This document shows positions 18,184 through 26,169 of a stretch of 64,000 bases of DNA, in pieces. This DNA is from JBDKVA01 sp039679375 (GTDB taxonomy: Bacteria > Bacillota > Clostridia > Acetivibrionales > DTU013). Within the stretch, counting starts at the first letter, position 1; every line of letters begins with the position of its first letter. The position numbers were made by a program, and so were the translations under genes. Location of the stretch: NCBI GenBank assembly GCA_039679375.1, contig JBDKVA010000212.1, positions 4,271 to 68,270 of the forward strand, written 5' to 3'. The notes beneath the pieces were generated by a model, which was not told where the DNA came from, made no database searches, and saw only the letters and a list, made by a program, of their open reading frames with translations.

Positions 18184-19041
18184 TTATATGCATTTTAAGG
18201 CCAACACAGCCGGCATCCCTACAATCAGCAATATCGCAATGAACATCAGCATCATAGGAAGCAGCATTTTCGTAGAAGCTTCCTCGCCATATTTTTTTGC
18301 CGTATTTTTGCGGATCTCCCAGCATTCATTTGCAAATACCCTCAGTATGGGCACAAGCTCAGCATTACCTTTTCTGATATTTTGAAGTATAACAGTGATG
18401 AAACGTGTAATAACCGGCACGTGGCAACGTTTGGCAAACTCTTCATAGGCTTTGTGTTCTGCCATGCCTGACCGGATATTCTGCACCGATGAAGCAAGCT
18501 CCATATAAAGCGGCGTTTGCCTGTCGCTTGCAGAAGTCCTTTCCCAGGCTTTTGAAACTGTCATACCGGCATTGATAAGAAGAGTCAGCTTATTCACGAA
18601 ATCGGGAAAGTCCAGCTGTATGGCAAGTCTTCTCTTTTTAACCTTTTCGAAAAGCTCCCTGTCACTGATATAAAAAATGACAACTGGCAGGAGTATGCAA
18701 AAAATAGCATATCCCGCATCAGGTTCCGATAAGGTGCCAACAAAAAAGGCAAATAGCAGCGACAAAAGCATCCATGATAATTTGCCTCCCCAATGGACCC
18801 TGAGCATTAAAACGGCCTTCCCGGGTCCATGGAGCTCTTTGATCGCCGTAATTAGTTTCCTGTCGTATGTTGTGTTGTAGCTGTATTTAAATAAATCCAG
18901 CATGTACAGCCCCACAGGCAGCATTCCTTTTATGGGACATGCCTTTTTATCAATGCTGTCAACAATGTCAGAATACTTCCCCCTTGAAAGTATATAAAGC
19001 ATAATCATCAATCCCGAGAACACCAGCAAAACAGTGACCAT
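18184..19041 (-). CDS. tadC: TadC-like inner-membrane platform protein
   Basis: 285 residues of the type II secretion F / TadC family, forming with TadB the membrane platform on which the CpaF ATPase acts. Hydrophobic segments at about 1-18, 95-130 and 255-282 flank a cytoplasmic GspF domain (LDFPDFVNKLTLLINAGMTV ... MAEHKAYEEFAKR ... RKGNAELVPILRVFANECWE). AGGGGG is 7-8 bases before the ATG. It is 71 bases downstream of the TadB gene and 30 bases upstream of the pilin gene, the normal order for Tad loci. Confidence 0.9.
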   Translation of the reverse strand: MVTVLLVFSGLMIMLYILSRGKYSDIVDSIDKKACPIKGMLPVGLYMLDLFKYSYNTTYDRKLITAIKELHGPGKAVLMLRVHWGGKLSWMLLSLLFAFFVGTLSEPDAGYAIFCILLPVVIFYISDRELFEKVKKRRLAIQLDFPDFVNKLTLLINAGMTVSKAWERTSASDRQTPLYMELASSVQNIRSGMAEHKAYEEFAKRCHVPVITRFITVILQNIRKGNAELVPILRVFANECWEIRKNTAKKYGEEASTKMLLPMMLMFIAILLIVGMPAVLALKCI

Positions 19042-19112
19042 TTCGCAACCCCCTGCAAAATACTATTCTTAACACGCATTCATTGATATTGGAAACAGTT
19101 CGGTATAGCAGT

Positions 19113-19856
19113 TCACAGTTTTATATCGCTCAATTTTGCCGATATGAGCCAGGCGACGATCAGTAAAAGGATCGAAACGCTCATAACAACCCGGCCCGAA
19201 CCTGTATTGAAAACCGGACTCATATAATCCGGAGCACTCGCGGACAGCAACAAAATCATAAGTATTGGCACGATATTGAGCACTTTTTGTTCAAATTTCC
19301 TTTCTGCCAGCATCATATCCACTTCCTGCCCTACTTCGATCCTGTCATTGATGATTGCAGAGGTGTTTTTGATCACCTCGACAATATTACCACCTGATCT
19401 ATTGCATATATTAAATACATTTGCGAAATTCTCCACATCCTCCAGCTTCGCCCGCCCCGCAAACTCTGACAGGGCATCCTCGAGTGTTTCGTTCCTTTCA
19501 AGCTTTCCTATGATACGGCGCACCTCAGCCAGAATAAATGTACCCGGCTCAGGGTACAGGACGGACAAATCCTTTAATACCTCTCTAAAGGCTGTCTCCA
19601 CTGACTTCCCGGCTGAAACCGAGGAAGAAAGGGAGTAGAGCATATCTTTAAATTGAATGTTCAGCTCCTTCTTCCTTTTTATGACGATTGCACGGGTCCT
19701 GTACCCCGGGTACAGAAACGCCAGTGGTACAAGCAGCGCCGACAATGGAATGCTTCTGTAAAAGATAAATGCAATCCCAAATATCACAATACCCGCAATA
19801 CTTAAGTAAAGCATGCGTTCATATATACTCATGGCATATGAATCATAATCCGGCAA
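19113..19856 (-). CDS. tadB: TadB-like inner-membrane platform protein
   Basis: 247 residues with hydrophobic segments near the N-terminus (SIAGIVIFGIAFIFY, LLVPLAFLYPGY) and the C-terminus, and a cytoplasmic GspF domain (FKDMLYSLSSSVSAGKSVET, then RSGGNIVEVIKNTSAIINDR). This is the partner of TadC in the Tad/Flp secretion machine. The frame opens at GTG 19886, inside the cpaF-like gene; a better start is TTG 19856, one base after the cpaF-like stop, preceded by GGTGGTGA. Such stop-start adjacency implies translational coupling. Start choice is uncertain by 10 residues. Confidence 0.88.
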   Translation of the reverse strand: MPDYDSYAMSIYERMLYLSIAGIVIFGIAFIFYRSIPLSALLVPLAFLYPGYRTRAIVIKRKKELNIQFKDMLYSLSSSVSAGKSVETAFREVLKDLSVLYPEPGTFILAEVRRIIGKLERNETLEDALSEFAGRAKLEDVENFANVFNICNRSGGNIVEVIKNTSAIINDRIEVGQEVDMMLAERKFEQKVLNIVPILMILLLSASAPDYMSPVFNTGSGRVVMSVSILLLIVAWLISAKLSDIKL

Positions 19857-19857
19857 G

Positions 19858-21111
19858 TCACTCACCACCCAATCTGCAGGATACACCTGCCATTCTAAGC
19901 TTACCTGTGTTCTTAAGCCAGTTTCCAGTCCGTCTGAGGCTTCCGTCTATACAAAAGTTTTCCTTGCCGCAGTTTTCGTCCTTTACATTGTTCTCTTCAA
20001 ATACATAAAGCGGATTCAGGCATATTTGTCCATCTTTGCAGCCTTCTATCTCACTTATTTCCATCACTCTTCTGGATTTATCCCGGAGTTTCGCCAGGTG
20101 TATGACAATTTCAATTGCCGATGCAATCTGCTGCCTTATGGCTTCCAGAGGAAGCGGCGCCGCACCCAGCACCATGGTCTCAAGCCTGTTCAGCATATCG
20201 GCGGCAGAGTTGGCATGGCCTGTCGAGAGCGATCCGTCATGGCCAGTGTTCATGGCCTGCAGCATATCCAGTGCTTCTTCCCCTCTCACCTCACCAACAA
20301 TGATTCTTTCAGGACGCATTCTGAGTGAAGTCCTGATCAGATCGCGGATCGTGATCCTTCCTCTGCCCTCGCTATTGGCATTCCTAGTTTCAAGCCGGAC
20401 GATATTCTCGACACTGTTTATCTGAAGCTCTGCCGAATCCTCAATCGTCACCAGTCTTTCATCCGGTGGAATGCTCCCTGAAAGCGCGTTCAGGAAGGTC
20501 GTTTTCCCTGAATTCGTGCCGCCGCAGATAAAAATATTGTACCTGGCCCTGACAAGGCAATCCAGGCCTTCCGCCGCATCCGCACCCAATGTGCCCGACT
20601 CGATCAGCTGTGCCATTGTCATGGGTTTTTCAGGGAACTTTCTGATCGTCATAACAGGCCCGTTTAACGCCACGGGTTTCAAAACAACATTAAGCCTTGA
20701 TCCGTCCGGCATCGAAATATCTACAATAGGCGACGCCTCGTTGACGGTTCTGTTCGTCCTGGAAACGATGTTCTGGATCACATCCTCCAGCTTTTCACTG
20801 CTTTCAAAACCGACCGGAAGTCTTGAGACATACCCCGCGCGTTCTATAAACAGCCTGTCCGGACCATTGATCATAATCTCTGTAATACTTTTATCATCCA
20901 TAAAAGGCTGTAATATGCCGAGTCTCCTCATGGAATTGAAAATCCTGTCCGCCAGTTCGCGTTTTTCAGCTATATCCAGATACGACTTTTTTGACTTGCT
21001 GAATACAGCTCCGGTAACAAGCTCCATCACTTCTTCATCCGACATGCTGCCGGTCCGGTCAAGGTTTTGTGATATTTCATGCCTGATTTCATCCCCAAGG
21101 TTTTCATGCAA
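19858..21111 (-). CDS. cpaF: CpaF/TadA-type secretion ATPase
   Basis: 417-residue hexameric ATPase of the type II/IV secretion family that powers pilus assembly or protein export at the inner membrane. Walker A is GGTNSGKTT (197-205), followed by the Asp box VTIEDSAEL, Walker B region IIVGEVRGEEALDML and the His box DGSLSTGHANS. The open frame extends to 21171, but GGAGGTGAG, located in the end of the cpaE-like gene, is 8 bases before TTG 21111, giving an 8-base overlap with cpaE. It is flanked by cpaE- and tadB-like genes in the standard order. Confidence 0.94.
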   Translation of the reverse strand: MHENLGDEIRHEISQNLDRTGSMSDEEVMELVTGAVFSKSKKSYLDIAEKRELADRIFNSMRRLGILQPFMDDKSITEIMINGPDRLFIERAGYVSRLPVGFESSEKLEDVIQNIVSRTNRTVNEASPIVDISMPDGSRLNVVLKPVALNGPVMTIRKFPEKPMTMAQLIESGTLGADAAEGLDCLVRARYNIFICGGTNSGKTTFLNALSGSIPPDERLVTIEDSAELQINSVENIVRLETRNANSEGRGRITIRDLIRTSLRMRPERIIVGEVRGEEALDMLQAMNTGHDGSLSTGHANSAADMLNRLETMVLGAAPLPLEAIRQQIASAIEIVIHLAKLRDKSRRVMEISEIEGCKDGQICLNPLYVFEENNVKDENCGKENFCIDGSLRRTGNWLKNTGKLRMAGVSCRLGGE

Positions 21112-22246
21112 TGGACTCACCTCCGGCAGCTGCAGTTGAAGCCAGAGCATTTTTTGACAGAATAACCTCAAGCAACCTGTTCATGTCGGCAATAAATGAC
21201 GGATTTTCAACCGGAAGCCCTGTATGGCCGTTTACCCTCCGTACTTTACATTCTGAAATGCCGATCTTCGTCCTGGCGTTGATGAGGGAAGAAACATCAT
21301 AAAATTTCTCTTCATACTTATTCAAAACAGTGATCATATGATCGCTCATTTGTGACCCGTATTTACTCTTCAATATATCGACGGCAGCCTCCAGTTTTTT
21401 CAATTTTATGTCTGAAATCTCATCGTGTGAAAGTATCAGAAGTATCGTATCGGCACAGCCAAGCAGAGCCAGGCTGCGTTTATCCAGTACGCAGGACATG
21501 TCTGCAAATACCATATCATAAACAGCATTTCCCTTCAGTTCGTTCACAAGATTCACAATATCCTGATCCGATAACTCTTCCAGCTCCAGTATGCTGTCAG
21601 GCGGCGCAAAATAACAAACGCCAGTCTTTATGTCACAGCTCTTCGCACCTTCCAACTTAAGACCGAGGTTATGCCCTTTCCCCTTCAAGTGATAAATGAC
21701 ATTGGAAAAACTTTGTTCTGCTTCACTTCGAAAGAACAGGTCAGTTGACGGTATGTCCTCCATATTCAGATAAAAGGTCTTGAGTCCCTTCCTCGCGCAT
21801 ACGATGCTGCAGCCTGCAGCGATGCTGCTCTTTCCTGCGCCTCCGGAAGGAGAATACACGCATACGACCCGGGTATTACTATGTCCCGACACTGAACAGG
21901 CTTTCGCACTTTTTAAGGCATGCAGCCTGAGTACATCAGCAACAAGTTTTTCCGCATGCCGGTATTTGAACAGTGTTTCAGGTCCTTCCGCCAAATGATC
22001 GGTACGGTCATCTGAAAGCAGCAGTACATCATCGATATTCTTTAATTGAAGCTCTTTTTTATAAATCTTTTTATTGATAAGCAGGATGTCCTTTTTATCC
22101 GAACTGGCCAGAAAACCGGACAGTGCTCCGGGAGATGAAAACGAGAAAATGTCAAACTGCTGAGGATAATGAATCATCATGAATTTTTCAAATTCAGCCA
22201 GATAACCTGTGTCGCTATCTGCAATAACAAGGCTCAGCCTGCTCAA
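21104..22246 (-). CDS. CpaE/TadZ-like ParA-family ATPase
   Basis: 380 residues: an N-terminal receiver-like domain (LVIADSDTGYLAEF, with degenerate phosphorylation region) and a C-terminal MinD/ParA-type ATPase. The P-loop is SPSGGAGKSS; the signature lysine preceding GG in classical deviant Walker A motifs is replaced by serine, as I recall is common in CpaE-like proteins. CpaE/TadZ proteins place the Tad apparatus at a site in the cell. Start is TTG 22246 with GGAGGG 7 bases upstream. It is the first gene of the unit, about 80 bases after a consensus promoter. Confidence 0.87.
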   Translation of the reverse strand: MSRLSLVIADSDTGYLAEFEKFMMIHYPQQFDIFSFSSPGALSGFLASSDKKDILLINKKIYKKELQLKNIDDVLLLSDDRTDHLAEGPETLFKYRHAEKLVADVLRLHALKSAKACSVSGHSNTRVVCVYSPSGGAGKSSIAAGCSIVCARKGLKTFYLNMEDIPSTDLFFRSEAEQSFSNVIYHLKGKGHNLGLKLEGAKSCDIKTGVCYFAPPDSILELEELSDQDIVNLVNELKGNAVYDMVFADMSCVLDKRSLALLGCADTILLILSHDEISDIKLKKLEAAVDILKSKYGSQMSDHMITVLNKYEEKFYDVSSLINARTKIGISECKVRRVNGHTGLPVENPSFIADMNRLLEVILSKNALASTAAAGGESIA

Positions 22247-22327
22247 AACACTTCCCTCCTTTGACAGTTAAAGCTGGCACGTTGTTCTATACCAGTAATT
22301 AAATGTAAAATTATGGTTGCGTTTATT

Positions 22328-22356
22328 ATTATATGGAAAATTAAGGAATCTGTCAA
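22328..22356 (-). promoter_or_regulatory. consensus sigma-A promoter of the Tad-linked operon
   Basis: On the minus strand TTGACA (22351-22356), a 17-base spacer, then TATAAT (22328-22333): both hexamers perfect. The start codon of the cpaE-like gene is about 80 bases downstream. Eight minus-strand genes follow with no strong terminator until 9887. Confidence 0.85.
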
Positions 22357-22416
22357 CTCCTATTTTTCTGATTCTTTCTTTTTTATATATTGAAATTTCT
22401 ATGGATTTGAGCGCTT

Positions 22417-23097
22417 TTATTCCTTGCTGAACAGGATTATGTGCTCTTGCTGAGCTTTTTTGACGACATTTTTAATATGGTTGAATATGACGGCGCCGCT
22501 GTGTTTGATTCGAAGGCCGTACCCGAAATAGCTGCCGTATTCAAATTTCCTGACGATCTCAGCGGATAGCGACAGGATGTCCCTGTTAAGGTACACATCC
22601 AGATCAAGACGCAGGCCTTTGAACAGGGATTCTTTCGTATAGATCAGCATACCGTATTCGCTGATATCCTTTACCAGCGCATAGAATTTTTTATTTCCGT
22701 GCACGCCATTATGCCTGAAGTCTGCATACAGCGACACGGGATAACGTTCATAGGACCTCTGCTTCATGCCTTCGTCCCTCTCGTCCTCTGCAAAGACAAG
22801 CTGTTCTTTCTCCATATTGACGTCAGTGACTTTTGCTCCCGTTATTTCCACTTTCTCTTTGTCTGCCTCGTATGCAACCACAAGCGGGTCACCTTCCAAA
22901 AATATCGTTCTGAGGCATTCCTTCGGCAGCTTTACAGTTACCTTATTGTCCCTGGCATCGAGTACCATGCCTTTAAAAACATTGATCAGGGAATAATGCC
23001 TTACCGTAATGACGGCACCGGATCCTATCAACATATTCCATGCTCTCCCGTGACAGTAGTCGTACACTTTAAGAAAATCGTTCGCGATGATGTTCAT
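22417..23097 (-). CDS. PilZ-domain c-di-GMP receptor (YcgR-like)
   Basis: 226 residues: an N-terminal YcgR-N/PilZN-like beta domain (~10-105) and a C-terminal PilZ domain. The c-di-GMP-binding signatures are present: RSYER (an RxxxR motif) at about 117-121 and DISEYG (DxSxxG) about 30 residues later. Cytosolic, no membrane segment. Such proteins usually control motility, adhesion or polysaccharide output. It ends about 60 bases before the Tad promoter on the same strand, with no strong terminator between, so readthrough is possible. AAGGCG stands before the ATG. Its target is unknown; the neighbouring pilus machine is an attractive candidate. Confidence 0.9.
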   Translation of the reverse strand: MNIIANDFLKVYDYCHGRAWNMLIGSGAVITVRHYSLINVFKGMVLDARDNKVTVKLPKECLRTIFLEGDPLVVAYEADKEKVEITGAKVTDVNMEKEQLVFAEDERDEGMKQRSYERYPVSLYADFRHNGVHGNKKFYALVKDISEYGMLIYTKESLFKGLRLDLDVYLNRDILSLSAEIVRKFEYGSYFGYGLRIKHSGAVIFNHIKNVVKKAQQEHIILFSKE

Positions 23098-23377
23098 GCA
23101 TCGCCTTATCGACCATTATACTATATTGGCCTGAAATTTGGAAGTATCTGTGCTGCTTGTGTCCGTACAATTTTGCCTGATAATGACTGTCACCTACCGC
23201 ACAGGTGATTAATATAATGGTATTGACAGCGAAGGCTGATAGACAATAGCTTAGCTGGCACACAAAAGCTCAATAAAAGATTACGTTTTAACTGTAACAC
23301 TTTCTGCAAAAGACGAATAAATTGAATTAGTAGTAAAATTTATGTTAACATCTCTGGTCGAAAGGAGGGCCTTCATT

Positions 23378-23476
23378 ATGTCAGAAAGAGGTAGTTTTCT
23401 GGGTGACAATTGCGCGATTTTGTTCTTTATAATTCTGTTCCTGCTGTTGTTCTTTGATCGGGATTTTTGCTGCTAA
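23378..23476 (+). CDS. 32-residue hydrophobic membrane peptide, copy 1
   Basis: Short gene, below usual ORF cutoffs, with a strong AAAGGAGG site 9 bases before its ATG. The product is a polar N-terminus (MSERGSFLGDN), one membrane helix CAILFFIILFLLLFF and a DRDFCC end with two terminal cysteines. The helix closely matches that of the next small gene (xCxILFFIILFLLLF), so the two are paralogues. This style of protein resembles the small hydrophobic YjcZ-like proteins of spore formers, but no function can be read. A hairpin follows at 23528. Confidence 0.7.
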   Translation: MSERGSFLGDNCAILFFIILFLLLFFDRDFCC

Positions 23477-23527
23477 GAAACTATAAAGATCAGATGATGC
23501 CGGTTGCATTACATGATGCCCTGCGAA

Positions 23528-23552
23528 GAAGCCACCCGAAACGGGTGGTTTC
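23528..23552 (+). terminator. hairpin, possible terminator after small gene 1
   Basis: GAAG-CCACCCG-AAA-CGGGTGG-TTTC, an 11-bp stem including one G-T pair with a three-base loop. The T-run after it is short and broken (TTTCGCATTTT), so termination may be partial. Confidence 0.5.
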
Positions 23553-23658
23553 GCATTTTGCAAAGATAGGGGCACTGGAAAGTAACACTTAAATGGCTAT
23601 CTGAATATGATATAGCAGGCAGCAGGATAAGAGCATGCCGATCAAAGGGGGTATTTAT

Positions 23659-23784
23659 GTGTCTTGTGGATGGAATGAGGGCAGAATAGATAGCTGTACA
23701 ATTTTGTTTTTCATTATCTTATTTCTTTTGCTGTTCACAAATGGGCGTCATTTGTTAAGAACCGGGACAAATGAGGTGGAGTAG
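23659..23784 (+). CDS. 41-residue hydrophobic membrane peptide, copy 2
   Basis: GTG start with AAAGGGGG seven bases upstream. Sequence: a polar N-terminus with Cys and Trp (MSCGWNEGRIDS), the helix CTILFFIILFLLLF almost identical to that of the 23378 gene, and a basic tail NGRHLLRTGTNEVE. An overlapping ATG at 23657 in another frame stops after 10 codons. The shared helix plus two independent ribosome sites argue that both copies are real. No function is recognised. Confidence 0.62.
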   Translation: MSCGWNEGRIDSCTILFFIILFLLLFTNGRHLLRTGTNEVE

Positions 23785-23815
23785 TCTCAAGTTGATTTTG
23801 AAAGGAGTAGAGGAC

Positions 23816-23956
23816 ATGGCAGAGAATGAAAGAGGCGGAATTTTCGGATGCGGTGGTTCCCAATGGATATGGATCGTGGTTATTATTGTAGTAATCATAC
23901 TTATATTTCCATGTATTTTCAGACAGGAACAGGGCGAAGGATATTACAAGGAATAG
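23816..23956 (+). CDS. 46-residue single-span membrane peptide
   Basis: ATG 23816 with GAAAGGAG about 8 bases upstream; the open frame starts earlier at 23771 but that part overlaps the previous small gene. The product has a polar Gly-rich N-terminus (MAENERGGIFGCGGSQ), a membrane helix WIWIVVIIVVIILIFPCIF and an acidic tail ending in YYKE. It forms a cluster with the two preceding tiny membrane proteins and is followed by a strong terminator. Function unknown. Confidence 0.65.
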   Translation: MAENERGGIFGCGGSQWIWIVVIIVVIILIFPCIFRQEQGEGYYKE

Positions 23957-24040
23957 TTTGGTTAGGCCGGTAATCAGGACATACTGTAATTTTGAGCGTT
24001 CTTAACAGTACTTATGTTATTTTCATCCTCCCCGGAAAGG

Positions 24041-24074
24041 AGCTGCCCGAAGCTTTTGGGCGGCTTCTTTTTTT
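24041..24074 (+). terminator. terminator of the small membrane-peptide cluster
   Basis: AGCTGCCC with GGGCGGCT (24041-24048 / 24058-24065, one T-G pair), then TTCTTTTTTT. Confidence 0.85.
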
Positions 24075-24111
24075 ATTAATGGCCATTTGATTTGCAAATC
24101 CGGCCAAATAA

Positions 24112-24160
24112 GTGATTTCGCTAAGCGACAATCACGATAGAAGTGGGGCTCGATGCCCAC
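24112..24160. other. two adjacent stem-loops in a gene-free stretch
   Basis: First: GTGATTTCGC (24112-24121) pairs with GCGA-c-AATCAC (24125-24135), a 10-bp stem with one bulge and loop TAA. Second: GTGGG (24143-24147) with CCCAC (24156-24160), plus an inner G-C closure around TCGAT. They lie between a terminator and the promoter at 24226, so they are not in that promoter's leader. The rest of the 23957-24329 stretch holds only the terminator and the promoter. Confidence 0.5.
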
Positions 24161-24225
24161 GAGATTTTTACTATTTATGCTGCTGCCTGCATTTTACGCA
24201 TTGCCGTCTGTTTTTACCCCATTTA

Positions 24226-24254
24226 TTGCATGCCTGCCTGCGTATTGATATAAT
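24226..24254 (+). promoter_or_regulatory. promoter of the SLH-transglutaminase-like gene
   Basis: TTGCAT (24226-24231), 17-base spacer, TATAAT (24249-24254); the start codon is 75 bases downstream. Confidence 0.6.
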
Positions 24255-24329
24255 ATTAAAGAATACCCGTTTTAACTTATATAGAAACAATTTACCGGCA
24301 CGGATCAGGTGCAGAAGGATGGTGCTCTC

Positions 24330-26051
24330 ATGAAAACGGTTGCCCATAAAGCGTTGATCCTATCTATTATTCTAATTTTCACCGCGGTACTCCCAGTCCC
24401 GGCAAATGCAGCCGCATCGGCCCCAAGCAATTATGAGAAGGCGATTGATCTCAAGATACTTGGGCTGCTTGCCAACCCTCCCGCTAAATTTGAATTGGAG
24501 CGTGCGCCTACCAGGGTGGAGGGCGCAATTATGCTGATACGCCTTCTGGGGAAGGAAAAACTGGCAAAACAGAGCAACTATCAGCATCCCTTTACGGATG
24601 TGCCTTCCTGGGCAAGCTATTATGTCGGCTACATGTATCACAATAACCTGACAAAGGGGATCGGCAACAACATGTTCGGTTCCGATGACTCTCTTACCGC
24701 CAGGCAGTATGTGACTTTTGTACTGCGTTCCATAGGATATGAGGACAAAGTGGACTTCGAATATGACAGGGCTTTTGACAAGGCACAGCAGATCGGCCTT
24801 ATGGATGCCGCAGAACGCTCCGTTTATGAGAAAGCACCGGATTTTTTGCGAAATGACATGGTCGGCATATCGTATGATGCATTGTCCATCAAATTAAAAT
24901 CTTCAGACCAGACGCTGCTGGATAAGCTCGTTCTGACGGATAAGGCGGTTTACCAGCCTGCCGCGAGGGTTCTTGGGCTTTATACCTCCGACGTCAAATA
25001 TGAGCTTACGAATATAACCTCCTTTAGCCCTGCTGTATCGCAGCTTGGAAGCGTGGTAAAAAACAGCGAGGAATTGTTCCTGCTGCTAAGGAAAGCGCTG
25101 TATTACAATGAAAGCCTGATCAAAATTGATGCAGGCAGCTACAATGGTAAAATCACAACTGATTTTGAGGCGGCTTACGACAGGGCCGTAGCGGTAGTAT
25201 CCGAGGTAACGGGCGTGGATGATTTTATCGATTCATGGAATTATGTGCTGGAAAATCATGCTTTCGAAATCTCCATCCGATACCGATTCGGGAAAGACAC
25301 GTTCGAGCAGAGAAAGAAAGACGCGAAAGCGGCATTGAATAAGGCAAGAGAGCTTGTAGCCACGCTGATTATGGGAGATATGACAGAGTATTCTAAGGAA
25401 ATGATTCTACATGATTATGTTATCTACAATACCCGGTATGACTATGAGAATTACAAGAAAGGGACGATCCCCAGCGAGTCCTTTGAAGAATACGGCTGCC
25501 TGGTCCTGGGAGTTGCCGTCTGCGAGGGGTATTCGGAGGCCATGAAGCTGTTGTGCGATCTCTCCTCCATCGAGTGCCTGTTCGTCTCCGGGAAGTCCAA
25601 AAGCGGCAATGATTGGATTGATCATGCCTGGAACATCGTTAAAATAGACGGGAAAAACTATCATGTCGATGTAACCAACGACGATCCTGTATCACAGGAT
25701 GGCAAGGATGTACTCGCCTACTACTATTTCAACCTGCCCGACAGTGAAATGGCTTTGGGAAATACATGGGAAAAAGCGGACTACCCGGCCTGTACAAATA
25801 GTGAAAGCAATTATTATGTAAAGAACGATATGCTGGTTGCAAACAGGCAGGAATTTGAATTAAGACTCCAGAAGGCCGTTGAGCAACGCAAGACCGGAAT
25901 CGAACTTAAGGTATCCGACTTTTCAAAAGCTGAATACTCTGACTCGGATATGTCGGAGATCGTATTTAAAAACGAAGCCGTGTCAAAGTTCAATTATGTA
26001 ATGCATGATACGTTGGGAATCATAAGGATTTACAATATAGAGTACTGGTAA
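24330..26051 (+). CDS. secreted SLH protein with transglutaminase-like domain
   Basis: 573 residues from ATG 24330. A signal peptide (KTVAHKALILSIILIFTAVL ... ANA) is followed by SLH-like units (HPFTDVPSWASYYVGYMYHN, FGSDDSLTARQYVTFVLRSI) up to about residue 190. The C-terminal half contains a transglutaminase/protease-like core with a visible triad: Cys in GVAVCEGYSEA (~398), His in DHAWNIVKIDG (~431) and Asp in YHVDVTNDD (~447). Such domains either cross-link or cleave peptides; here it may act on wall or surface proteins. The frame opens at GTG 24309, but the signal peptide fits ATG 24330 better, with AGGATGG upstream. Surface location is inferred from the SLH units. Confidence 0.88.
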   Translation: MKTVAHKALILSIILIFTAVLPVPANAAASAPSNYEKAIDLKILGLLANPPAKFELERAPTRVEGAIMLIRLLGKEKLAKQSNYQHPFTDVPSWASYYVGYMYHNNLTKGIGNNMFGSDDSLTARQYVTFVLRSIGYEDKVDFEYDRAFDKAQQIGLMDAAERSVYEKAPDFLRNDMVGISYDALSIKLKSSDQTLLDKLVLTDKAVYQPAARVLGLYTSDVKYELTNITSFSPAVSQLGSVVKNSEELFLLLRKALYYNESLIKIDAGSYNGKITTDFEAAYDRAVAVVSEVTGVDDFIDSWNYVLENHAFEISIRYRFGKDTFEQRKKDAKAALNKARELVATLIMGDMTEYSKEMILHDYVIYNTRYDYENYKKGTIPSESFEEYGCLVLGVAVCEGYSEAMKLLCDLSSIECLFVSGKSKSGNDWIDHAWNIVKIDGKNYHVDVTNDDPVSQDGKDVLAYYYFNLPDSEMALGNTWEKADYPACTNSESNYYVKNDMLVANRQEFELRLQKAVEQRKTGIELKVSDFSKAEYSDSDMSEIVFKNEAVSKFNYVMHDTLGIIRIYNIEYW

Positions 26052-26099
26052 GCGATACTCCCGCTGCTCTATAAATAAGAGTGGGAATACTGAAGCCTG

Positions 26100-26143
26100 A
26101 AAGCACTCAGAGCCTTGATGGATCAAGGCCCTGAGTGCTTTTA
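26100..26143. terminator. bidirectional terminator between convergent genes
   Basis: AAAGCACTCAG...CTGAGTGCTTT with an inner GCCTTGAT/ATCAAGGC stem, about 20 bp in all, with A-run and T-run at its sides. Serves the SLH gene (+) and the beta-helix gene (-). Confidence 0.9.
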
Positions 26144-26169
26144 TCATTGGCATTTACCTAACTCAGGCA

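Noticed and set aside
23381..23575. 64-codon minus-strand frame
   Set aside because: Antisense of the first small membrane-peptide gene, which has a much better ribosome site, and passes through a hairpin.
22247..24330. c-di-GMP riboswitch near the PilZ, Tad and SLH genes
   Set aside because: Searched by eye for the conserved GEMM-type cores on both strands; none found.
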